Assembly (NCBI GenBank): GCA_002281535.1
Contig: NCGD01000018.1
Location: 1 to 44,564 of the forward strand
DNA length: 44,564 bases
Source: Sphingomonas sp. 28-63-12
Lineage (GTDB): Bacteria > Pseudomonadota > Alphaproteobacteria > Sphingomonadales > Sphingomonadaceae
Direction of reading: 5' to 3'
A program made the translations under genes and the position numbers. Numbering within the stretch: the stretch's first letter is position 1; each line of letters begins with the position of its first letter. A model generated the notes under the pieces. The model had not been told where the DNA came from. It did no database searches and worked only from the letters and a program-made list of their open reading frames with translations. Shown here one piece after another: positions 34,210 through 41,739 of the stretch.

Positions 34210-35807
34210 CGCGGTTCGCGCTCATCATCGTCGCGCTTGGCGCCGGCGGCATGGCGGCAACGCCGGCCGACGCCCGCAAGCGGGAGATCACGCCCTATAT
34301 CGAGATCAGCCAGATTGTTACTGCTGATCTCAACACCAACGACGTGCTTACCTACTCGACCGTCGCAGCCGGGGTCGATGCGTCGATCTCAACGCGGCGG
34401 GTCGAGGCGCAGGTAAGCTACCGCTATGAACGCCGTTTTGGCTATCAGTCGCGCCTCAACGATAACGATGTGCACAGTGGTTTGGCCCGCGCCGCTGTGC
34501 GTGTTGCGCCGGGTTTCAGCGTCGAAGGCGGGGCGATCGCGACGCGCGCGCGCGCCGATATCCGCGGTGCTAATCCGGGATCGTTGGTCGGCAATGTCGA
34601 TAATATCAGCCAGATCTATTCGGTCTATGGCGGCCCGACGCTGGGTACCGATGTTGGCGACCTTGGTGTGAGTGCGAGCTACCGGATTGGCTATACCAAG
34701 GCCGAGGCCGCTGGTTCGACTGGTGTCGCCCCCGGCCAGCCCCGTCTCGATGCGTTCGACAGTTCGCGCAGCCAGGTTGCCCAGGCCAGCCTCAACCTCA
34801 AAGCGGGAACCGTCCTGCCGGTTGGCGTAACGGTCAGCGGTGGGTGGGAGCGCGACGACGCCACGCAGCTCGATCAGAAATATGAGGGCAAATTTGCCCG
34901 TGCCGACATCCTGGTCCCGGTTGCCGGGTCACTCGCGATCATCGGCGGGGCAGGCTATGAAAATATTCAGGTGACGCAGCGCGATGCCGTGCTCGATTCA
35001 AGCGGTCAGCCCGTTGCTGATCGCAATGGGCGTTTCCAGACCGATCCGGCCAGCCCGGCGCGCATCGCCTATCGTTTCGACGGCATCTATTACGATGCCG
35101 GCGTGATCTGGCGGCCCAGCAAGCGGACCCAGCTCGAAGCGCGGGTCGGGAAGCGTTATGGTTCGACGAGCATCACCGGGTCGTTCAGCTATGCACCGAC
35201 GCAAAGCATGGCGATCCGCATCGGCGTCTATGACGGTGTCCAGACCTTTGGCCGCCAGCTGCAAAATGGCCTTGCCAATATTGGCACCAGTTTCAACGCG
35301 AATCGCACTGGTTTGGGTGGGGATTTTAATGGCTGCGTGTTCGGTGCGCAGGGGGGCGCGGCGGGGAATTGCCTCAACAGCGCGTTACAATCGGTCAGCA
35401 CCGCCGCCTATCGTTCGCGCGGGGTCGATGCGATCGTTTCGGTGAGCCGTGGCCCGCTGACCTTCGGGGTCGGCGCCGGCTATGCCAATCGCGAATTCCT
35501 CTCGCCGGCGGGCACCCAGGGCTTCACGGTCAACGGCATAAGCGACGAAAGTTATTATGCGCAGGCCTTTATCGCCCGCGCGCTTGACAGCAATACCTCG
35601 ATCGACGCCACTGCTTTTGCCAATTATTACAAGAGCGGCATTGCCGGTGCAGCAGGGGTTTACGGCGTCGGCGCAACGGGATCGCTCAGCCGCCGCTTCG
35701 GCAAGCTGATGACGCAGGGGTCGGTCGGCGTCTACAGCTTCAACCGTCAGGGGCTGGATACGGCGGTTTCGGTGCAGGCGCTGCTTGGTGCCCGCTATTC
35801 GTTCTGA
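34206..35807 (+). CDS. XrtA-locus outer-membrane beta-barrel protein
   Basis: This 533-residue protein has a signal peptide ending near PADA-RKREI and a body of alternating aromatic beta strands (EAQVSYRYERRFGY, VGVYSFNRQGLD), ending VQALLGARYSF. The terminal Phe and aromatic pattern mark an integral outer-membrane barrel. It occupies the position of the uncharacterised PEP-CTERM-associated outer-membrane family in these loci. It may act as the export pore or anchor for the polysaccharide, but this is inferred from context. A pair of Cys residues near 380-392 could form a loop disulfide. Its start overlaps the kinase stop. Confidence 0.85.
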   Translation: MTRFALIIVALGAGGMAATPADARKREITPYIEISQIVTADLNTNDVLTYSTVAAGVDASISTRRVEAQVSYRYERRFGYQSRLNDNDVHSGLARAAVRVAPGFSVEGGAIATRARADIRGANPGSLVGNVDNISQIYSVYGGPTLGTDVGDLGVSASYRIGYTKAEAAGSTGVAPGQPRLDAFDSSRSQVAQASLNLKAGTVLPVGVTVSGGWERDDATQLDQKYEGKFARADILVPVAGSLAIIGGAGYENIQVTQRDAVLDSSGQPVADRNGRFQTDPASPARIAYRFDGIYYDAGVIWRPSKRTQLEARVGKRYGSTSITGSFSYAPTQSMAIRIGVYDGVQTFGRQLQNGLANIGTSFNANRTGLGGDFNGCVFGAQGGAAGNCLNSALQSVSTAAYRSRGVDAIVSVSRGPLTFGVGAGYANREFLSPAGTQGFTVNGISDESYYAQAFIARALDSNTSIDATAFANYYKSGIAGAAGVYGVGATGSLSRRFGKLMTQGSVGVYSFNRQGLDTAVSVQALLGARYSF

Positions 35808-35811
35808 GGAT

Positions 35812-35831
35812 GTTGGGGCATGCTGCCCAAC
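35812..35831 (+). promoter_or_regulatory. Small hairpin in the gap before the ATPase gene
   Basis: GTTGGGGCA (35812-35820) pairs with TGCCCAAC (35824-35831), eight pairs with one bulged G, around a three-base loop. It fills most of the 38-bp gap between the barrel and ATPase genes. It could tune downstream translation or act as a weak processing site, and there is no T run. Confidence 0.3.
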
Positions 35832-35845
35832 TGGGATAATGCTGG

Positions 35846-37000
35846 ATGTATGACGATCATTACGGATTGAGCGGCCGGCCGTTCCAGCTGACGCCAGATC
35901 CGCGATTCTGGTTCGAATCGGCCACGCACAAGAAGGCGATGGCCTATCTCGGCTATGGCCTAAGCCAGGGCGAAGGCTTTATCGTAGTTACAGGTGATAT
36001 CGGCGCGGGCAAGACGACGCTGGTCGGCCATTTGATGGCGACGATCGACCGCGAACGGTTGCACGCAATCAAGATCGTTTCCACCCAGATCGAGGCGGAA
36101 GACCTGTTGCGGATGGTCGCCAGCGGGCTCGATATCGACCCGACCGGCATGGTCAAAGCGCAATTACTGACCCAGATCGAGCGTGGCCTTCACGCCGTGG
36201 CGCGCAGCGGCCGGCGGACATTGCTGATCGTCGACGAAGCCCAGGCGCTGCCGGTATCGGCGCTGGAGGAATTGCGGATGTTGTCGAATTTTCAGGCTGG
36301 CGGCCATGCGCTGTTGCAGATCTTCCTGCTCGGCCAGCCCGAATTCCGCCGCCAGCTGCACGGCGCAGCCGGGCTAGAACAGCTTCGCCAGCGCGTCATC
36401 GCGATGCATCACCTCGATCCGATGGGGCCGCAGGAGATCGAACCCTATATGCGCCACCGGCTGGCTGTGGTTGGCTGGCAGGGGCGGCCCCACTTCACGC
36501 CCGACGCGATTGCCGCGCTGTATCGCGGATCGGCTGGCGTCCCGCGCCGCCTGAATCAACTTGCCGGGCGTGTTATGCTGTTCGGCGCAATCGAACAGAT
36601 CGACACGATCGACGGGCGCGCCGTCGAAGCCGTGATCACCGATATTGCCGGGGACATGCCAGCGGCGCCGGCCGCAGCGGTGAGCGCCGATGCAGCACCA
36701 ATCATGGCGCCAACGCCGCCAGCGGCCAAGCCTGCACCGCCTGTGGTGGCTGCCGAGCCTGAGCCGCTGCCGATGCGTCATGCCGATAGCTGGCAAGAGC
36801 CGCGCCCGCCCGAGCCCCCGGAATCGCTGGCGCCTGAGAGTGCCGATCGCACCCGGCTGATTGGCCGGATCGAGGCGCTCGAAGGGCGGCTCGAGGATCA
36901 GGAACTGGCGCTGCGCCGGATATTGACGCTGCTGATCGACTGGGTGGAGAGCGACAATCATCGCCCCGATCTGTCGGCCTTGCGGGGGCCGGCGGCATGA
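35846..37000 (+). CDS. XrtA-associated AAA ATPase (ExeA-like)
   Basis: This 384-residue protein starts MYDDHYGLSGRPFQLTPDPRFW, the hallmark of the ExeA/GspA-type ATPases. Walker A GDIGAGKTT is at residues 50-58 (K56), and Walker B LLIVDEAQAL has D130-E131. A sensor and arginine region follows (GSAGVPRRLNQLAGR), then a Pro/Ala-rich linker (about 270-335) and a C-terminal helical segment near 340-375. It is probably cytoplasmic and couples ATP use to assembly of the EPS machinery; its exact role is unknown. It overlaps the deacetylase gene by four bases. Confidence 0.92.
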   Translation: MYDDHYGLSGRPFQLTPDPRFWFESATHKKAMAYLGYGLSQGEGFIVVTGDIGAGKTTLVGHLMATIDRERLHAIKIVSTQIEAEDLLRMVASGLDIDPTGMVKAQLLTQIERGLHAVARSGRRTLLIVDEAQALPVSALEELRMLSNFQAGGHALLQIFLLGQPEFRRQLHGAAGLEQLRQRVIAMHHLDPMGPQEIEPYMRHRLAVVGWQGRPHFTPDAIAALYRGSAGVPRRLNQLAGRVMLFGAIEQIDTIDGRAVEAVITDIAGDMPAAPAAAVSADAAPIMAPTPPAAKPAPPVVAAEPEPLPMRHADSWQEPRPPEPPESLAPESADRTRLIGRIEALEGRLEDQELALRRILTLLIDWVESDNHRPDLSALRGPAA

Positions 37001-37872
37001 ACGCGATCGGCCCGATCATCGCCACCCGGGTGCGCAACGCGCTGTCGGTCGATGTCGAGGACTGGTTCCAGGTCGGTGCCTTTGAAAAGGTGATCGACAA
37101 GGCCGACTGGGAGCATCTCGCCCCGCGCGTCGAGCGCAACACCGACGCGGTGCTGGCGCTGTTTGCCGAATCCGGGGTGAAGGCGACGTTTTTCACACTT
37201 GGCTGGGTCGCCAAGCGCAACCCGGCGCTGGTGCGACGGATCGTTGCAGCCGGGCACGAGATCGCCAGCCATGGTTGGGACCATCGACGCGTCTTCACGC
37301 TGACCCCCGGGCAATTTCGCGCCGATCTCAAGCAAGCGCGCATCGCGATCGAGGATGCGGCAGGCACCGCCGTCACCGGCTATCGTGCACCGAGCTTCTC
37401 GATCGACCAGCGCACGCCATGGGCGCATGCCGAACTGGCGGCAGCAGGCTATCGCTATTCCTCAAGCGTCGCGCCGATCGCCCATGATCATTACGGATGG
37501 CCGGAAGCGCCGCGCTTCGCCTACAGACCGCTGGAAGGCGCCGATCTGATTGAGTTGCCGATCACGATTGCGCGCTTTGCTGGCCGAGACATGGCGACCG
37601 GCGGCGGCTTTTTCCGGCTTTTCCCCGGTGCGATCACCGGCTGGGCGATCGACCGCGTCAACGTTGAAACCGCGCGGCCGGCCGTGTTTTATTTCCATCC
37701 TTGGGAAATCGACCCCGAACAGCCGCGCGTGGCCAAGGCCCCCTTGAAATCGAAGCTGCGCCATTACAGCCGGCTGGGCGCGATGGCCGGCAAGCTGCGC
37801 CATCTGATCGCGGCGCATCTCTGGGACCGGGTCGACGCCGTTGTGGCCTGTGAGGCCGCGCGCTTGCCATGA
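36997..37872 (+). CDS. XrtA-associated polysaccharide deacetylase
   Basis: This 291-residue NodB-fold deacetylase removes N- or O-acetyl groups from sugar residues. Motif 1 SVDVEDWFQ holds the metal and catalytic aspartates (D19, D22). Motif 2 IASHGWDHRR gives the metal histidines H92 and H96. Motif 3 YRAPSFSI and the late FYFHPWEIDPEQPR histidine motif complete the site. The extended DVEDWF start is typical of the exosortase-associated subgroup. There is no signal peptide, so it acts on cytoplasmic or membrane-side intermediates unless exported by another route. It overlaps both neighbours by four bases. Confidence 0.94.
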   Translation: MNAIGPIIATRVRNALSVDVEDWFQVGAFEKVIDKADWEHLAPRVERNTDAVLALFAESGVKATFFTLGWVAKRNPALVRRIVAAGHEIASHGWDHRRVFTLTPGQFRADLKQARIAIEDAAGTAVTGYRAPSFSIDQRTPWAHAELAAAGYRYSSSVAPIAHDHYGWPEAPRFAYRPLEGADLIELPITIARFAGRDMATGGGFFRLFPGAITGWAIDRVNVETARPAVFYFHPWEIDPEQPRVAKAPLKSKLRHYSRLGAMAGKLRHLIAAHLWDRVDAVVACEAARLP

Positions 37873-38942
37873 CGGTGCCATTGCTCTCCATCCCACTGGG
37901 CTTGCGCGCTGCCGATTTGGCCGATGGCGAAGATCGCGCGCGGATTGGTGCCTTTGTTCGGGCGCATCCAGCGGCAACGCCGTTTCACTTACCCGAATGG
38001 AATGCCGCCATTGCCCGCGGTTGCGGCCAGCGCGCGCATTGCCTGGTTGCCGAGCGCGCCAATGGCGAGATTGCCGGCATTTTGCCGCTCACCGAAATCG
38101 GATCACCATTGTTTGGGCGCGCCTTGGTTTCGACTGGATTTGGCGTCGGCGGGGGCATTTTGGCCGCTTATGACGATGCCGTCGCCCCGCTCGCCGATGC
38201 CGGCTGGGCGCTGGCGGAACGGTTGCGATGCCCGACGATGGAATTACGCGGCGGGCCGTTGCCCGGCGCGCCCTGGCTGACCGATTCGACAACCTATCTC
38301 GGCTTTGCCCGCGATCTCGCCGGCGATGACGAGGCCGAACTAGCAGCGGTGCCACGCAAGCAGCGGGCGGAAATCCGCAAAGGAATCGCCGCCGGGCTGG
38401 ACGTCGAGACGGGACGTCATGATAGCGTCTTGAAAGACCATTATTCAGTCTATGCCCAGTCAGTGCGCAATCTGGGGACGCCAGTTTTCCCTGCGCGATT
38501 GTTTCGGGAAATTTTACGCGAATTTGGGGATTCCGCGGATATCCTTGTCGTACGGCAAGGGGGAACGGCGGTGGCGGGTGTGTTGAGCCTATATATGAAC
38601 GACGTAGTTTATCCCTATTGGGGCGGCGGCACGCAGGCCGCGCGCCATCTTCGTGCGAATGAGCTTATGTATTTCGCGCTGATGCGCCATGCGCGCAATC
38701 GCGGCTGCACGCGTTTTGATTTCGGGCGTTCCAAGACCGGTACGGGCCCTGCGGCGTTCAAGAAGAATTGGGGATTCGACGGGGTGCCGCTGCATTATGC
38801 CAAGCGGGCGCCGACGGGGCAGGCGCCGCGCGAGATCAATCCGCTCAGCCCCCGCTATCGGATGCAGGTCGCGGCGTGGCGCAAGCTGCCGCTTTGGGCT
38901 GCCAATCGCCTGGGGCCGCTACTGTCAAAGGGCCTTGGCTGA
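37869..38942 (+). CDS. FemAB-like acyltransferase of the XrtA locus
   Basis: This 357-residue protein has two GNAT-like lobes of the FemABX/peptidoglycan-bridge family. The first contains HLPEWNAAIARGCGQ, and the second has VPRKQRAEIRKGIAAGL, MNDVVYPYWGGGTQAARHLRANELMYFALMRHA and GCTRFDFGRSKTGTG. The FemAB name points to transfer of an aminoacyl group from tRNA. In exosortase loci the acceptor is unknown, and the protein may decorate the polysaccharide. It shares four bases with the deacetylase and its TGA overlaps the next ATG. Confidence 0.9.
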   Translation: MTVPLLSIPLGLRAADLADGEDRARIGAFVRAHPAATPFHLPEWNAAIARGCGQRAHCLVAERANGEIAGILPLTEIGSPLFGRALVSTGFGVGGGILAAYDDAVAPLADAGWALAERLRCPTMELRGGPLPGAPWLTDSTTYLGFARDLAGDDEAELAAVPRKQRAEIRKGIAAGLDVETGRHDSVLKDHYSVYAQSVRNLGTPVFPARLFREILREFGDSADILVVRQGGTAVAGVLSLYMNDVVYPYWGGGTQAARHLRANELMYFALMRHARNRGCTRFDFGRSKTGTGPAAFKKNWGFDGVPLHYAKRAPTGQAPREINPLSPRYRMQVAAWRKLPLWAANRLGPLLSKGLG

Positions 38943-40156
38943 TGGGCGACATCCTATTCCTGACCCACCGGATTCCGTATCCGCCCGATCGCGGCGACAA
39001 GATCCGTGGTTTCAACATCATCAAATATTTATCGGCGCGCAAACGGGTGCACGTGATCGCCTTTGCCGACGAATCGCGCGATCTGAAGCGCAAGAACGAA
39101 TTGGCCCCGTATACAGGCAACCGGTCAATCATCTGGCGATCAAAGCCGCGCTGGCTCGCGGCGGTTCAGGCGCTGGCGTTTCGGCGGCCCGTCTCGATTA
39201 CCGCCTTTGAAAACGGCCCGCTGCAGGAAGCCGTCGACAATATCCTGGCGCGGCATTCGATCGATACGATCTATGTGTATTCGAGCCAGATGGCCCAATA
39301 TCTGCCAAGTAAGCCGCGGCAGAAGGTGATCATGGACTTTGTCGACATGGATTCGGCCAAGTTCGATGCCTATGCCAAGACATCGTCGGGGCTGACCAGC
39401 TGGATGATGCAGCGCGAAGGCCAGTTGCTGTTGGCGCATGAAAAGGCCGTGGCCGCACGCGTCGATGCCAGCATCTTCGTCAGCGAAGCCGAGGCAGACC
39501 TGTTCCGCGAACGTACCGGCGCCAAGCGTGTCTATGCCGTGGAAAACGGCATCGATACCGAATTCTTCAACCCAGCCGCGTCGTTCAAGCGGATCGAGAC
39601 GACCGGCGCGCTGATCGTCTTCACCGGCCAGATGGATTACCGCCCGAATATCGAGGCAGTGACCTGGTTCGTCGATACGATCCTGCCGCATATTCGGGTG
39701 CTTCACCCCCAGGCACGTTTCGCCATCGTTGGCCGTAGCCCGACCGATGCGGTGAAGGCGCTCGCGCGGCAGCCCGGAGTGATCGTGAGCGGCGAGGTTG
39801 CCGATGTGCGCGGCTGGCTGGCGGCGGCGGCTGTCGTCGTCGCACCGCTCAAGCTGGCGCGCGGCGTGCAGAATAAGGTGCTTGAAGCCATGGCCATGGC
39901 TCGCCCCGTGGTTGCCTCCGCTGCTGCGGCCGAAGGGATCGACCATAAGGACACGATCCATACCGGCGCCACCGTCGGCGAAATCGCCGAAGCGGTTACC
40001 CGACTGCTCGACGATCCGGTCAAGGCCATGGCGCTGGGCCAGGCGGCGCGCGAGCAAGTGATCGCGCGTTATGGCTGGGATGCCCGGCTTGCCGCACTTG
40101 ATTCGATCCTGGGGCTGACCAAAAAGGCGCCGCCGATGCGCCGGTCTGCGGCGTGA
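38942..40156 (+). CDS. XrtA-associated family 1/4-type glycosyltransferase
   Basis: ATG 38942 overlaps the FemAB stop (TGATG) and gives 404 residues in the GT-B fold. It starts MGDILFLTHRIPYPPDRGDKIR, the conserved N-terminus of the exosortase-linked sugar transferase. The C-terminal nucleotide-sugar domain has FTGQMDYRPNIEAVTWF, FAIVGRSPTDAV, VVAPLKLARGVQNKVLEAMAMARPVVAS, with the Glu in KVLEAM typical of GT4. It adds one sugar during EPS repeat assembly; donor and acceptor are not predictable. The longer frame from 38768 lies inside femAB and is rejected. Confidence 0.93.
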   Translation: MGDILFLTHRIPYPPDRGDKIRGFNIIKYLSARKRVHVIAFADESRDLKRKNELAPYTGNRSIIWRSKPRWLAAVQALAFRRPVSITAFENGPLQEAVDNILARHSIDTIYVYSSQMAQYLPSKPRQKVIMDFVDMDSAKFDAYAKTSSGLTSWMMQREGQLLLAHEKAVAARVDASIFVSEAEADLFRERTGAKRVYAVENGIDTEFFNPAASFKRIETTGALIVFTGQMDYRPNIEAVTWFVDTILPHIRVLHPQARFAIVGRSPTDAVKALARQPGVIVSGEVADVRGWLAAAAVVVAPLKLARGVQNKVLEAMAMARPVVASAAAAEGIDHKDTIHTGATVGEIAEAVTRLLDDPVKAMALGQAAREQVIARYGWDARLAALDSILGLTKKAPPMRRSAA

Positions 40157-41694
40157 CGATCGCCTTTCCGGCCGCCGCTTTCAAGGCGGACGCCGGGGAG
40201 GGGGCGGTAGCTGCCTGGCGCCGGCAAGGCGGATTGCTGGGCGGCGTTGCGCTCATCCTGCTGATATTATTTGGCCATGACAGCGCCGACCTTGGCCGTA
40301 TCTGGTGGACCAGTACGACCTTTGGCCACTGCCTGTTCATTGGCCCGGTGATCGGATGGCTGGTGTGGCAGCGCCGCCATGATCTGGCCCGACTGCGCCC
40401 GGTCGGCTGGGCGCCTGGGCTGGCGATCATCCTGCTGGGCGGCGGCGGCTGGCTGATGGGTGCCGCAGCCAGCGTCGCGCTGGCACGTCATCTTGGATTG
40501 ATCGTGATGCTGCAGGGCGCAGTCGTGACCTTGCTTGGCCCGCAAGTTGCGCGCGGGCTGCTTTTTCCGCTCGCCTACGCTTTTTTCCTGGTGCCTTTCG
40601 GCGAGTCGCTTGAAACCCCGTTGCAAGGCGTGACGGTGGCAATGGTGATGCCGATGCTGCATGCGGTCGGCGTTCCGGCCAGTGTCGATGGCGTGTTGAT
40701 CACCATTCCGAACGGCTATTTTGAAGTAGCAGAGGCCTGTTCCGGCGCGAAATTCGTGATCGCGATGATTGCCTATGGCACGCTGGTTGCCAATGTCGCC
40801 TATGTCAGCTGGCCACGCCGCATCGCGTTCATGGCGATGGCGCTGTTGGTACCGATCATTGCCAATGGCGTGCGCGCGTTCGGAACCATTTATGCCGCTC
40901 ATCTGACCTCGGTCGAGGCCGCCACCGGGATGGACCATATCATCTATGGCTGGGTGTTTTTCGGGCTGGTGATGGCAGCGGTAATCGCGATCGGCTGGCG
41001 CTGGTTCGATCGTGACCCCGATGCCCCCTGGTTCGATGCCGCGGCGCTGCGCAGCGTCCCGCGCTTTCGCATCGATGGCATGATCGCAGCAACGCTGGTG
41101 CTGACATCGGCCTCGGCCTTTGCCGCCTGGGCAGGCGCGCTGTCGGCGCAGGTCGCCCGGCTGCCGGATCGCATCATGCTGCCCGGCGTGCCGGGGTGGC
41201 AGCGCACCAATGCCAATCTGGTCGCGCCCTGGGCCCCATATTATCCGGGTGCCGATCACTTCCTCGCCGGCCGTTATGCCGACGGGAAGGGGGCTGCGAT
41301 TGATCTGGCGCTGGCCGTTTTTGGCAGCCAGCGGGATGGCAAGGAGCTGGTGTCATTCGGGACAGGGGCGCTGCGCGAGGATGATCGTTGGGTGCGGATC
41401 GAGGATCTGCCCGATATCGCGGGCGGCGCTGCCATGCGGATCACCGCGCCGGGCCATATCGAGCGCATCGTCGTCACCTGGTATCGGATCGGCGGAAACC
41501 TGACAGCGAGCCCACGCGCGGTTAAACTTGAAACGCTTAAGGCCAAATTGCTTGGCATGCCGCCGATTGCGGTTGCCGTGCACATATCGGCCCAAATTCT
41601 GCCCGGTCGCGACGCTCGTGCGGCGATCGAGCAGTTCGTGCAGGCGGCAGGGCCCATCGATCGTCTGGTGGACCAGGTGGCGAGCGGCCACTAG
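40153..41694 (+). CDS. xrtA: Exosortase A with C-terminal EpsI domain
   Basis: This 513-residue inner-membrane protein starts at a GTG overlapping the glycosyltransferase stop. Residues ~25-300 form the exosortase, with about eight helices and the transpeptidase-like triad: Cys196 in EACSGAKFV, Arg241 in NGVRAFGTIY and His262 in MDHIIYGWVFFG. It should cut and transfer proteins carrying a C-terminal PEP-CTERM signal. Residues ~340-513 are an EpsI domain (LPGVPGWQR, WAPYYPGAD, VTWYRIGG), made as a separate protein in some other loci. No PEP-CTERM protein is encoded in this window, so its substrates are elsewhere. Confidence 0.95.
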   Translation: MTIAFPAAAFKADAGEGAVAAWRRQGGLLGGVALILLILFGHDSADLGRIWWTSTTFGHCLFIGPVIGWLVWQRRHDLARLRPVGWAPGLAIILLGGGGWLMGAAASVALARHLGLIVMLQGAVVTLLGPQVARGLLFPLAYAFFLVPFGESLETPLQGVTVAMVMPMLHAVGVPASVDGVLITIPNGYFEVAEACSGAKFVIAMIAYGTLVANVAYVSWPRRIAFMAMALLVPIIANGVRAFGTIYAAHLTSVEAATGMDHIIYGWVFFGLVMAAVIAIGWRWFDRDPDAPWFDAAALRSVPRFRIDGMIAATLVLTSASAFAAWAGALSAQVARLPDRIMLPGVPGWQRTNANLVAPWAPYYPGADHFLAGRYADGKGAAIDLALAVFGSQRDGKELVSFGTGALREDDRWVRIEDLPDIAGGAAMRITAPGHIERIVVTWYRIGGNLTASPRAVKLETLKAKLLGMPPIAVAVHISAQILPGRDARAAIEQFVQAAGPIDRLVDQVASGH

Positions 41695-41739
41695 AGCGGC
41701 ATTCAGTCAGCGGCTTTCGGAACGGATAGACAGTTCAGC

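Noticed and set aside
40267-41259. 330-residue minus-strand frame over exosortase A
   Set aside because: Antisense to the exosortase with its Cys/Arg/His triad; His/Gln/Arg-rich shadow.
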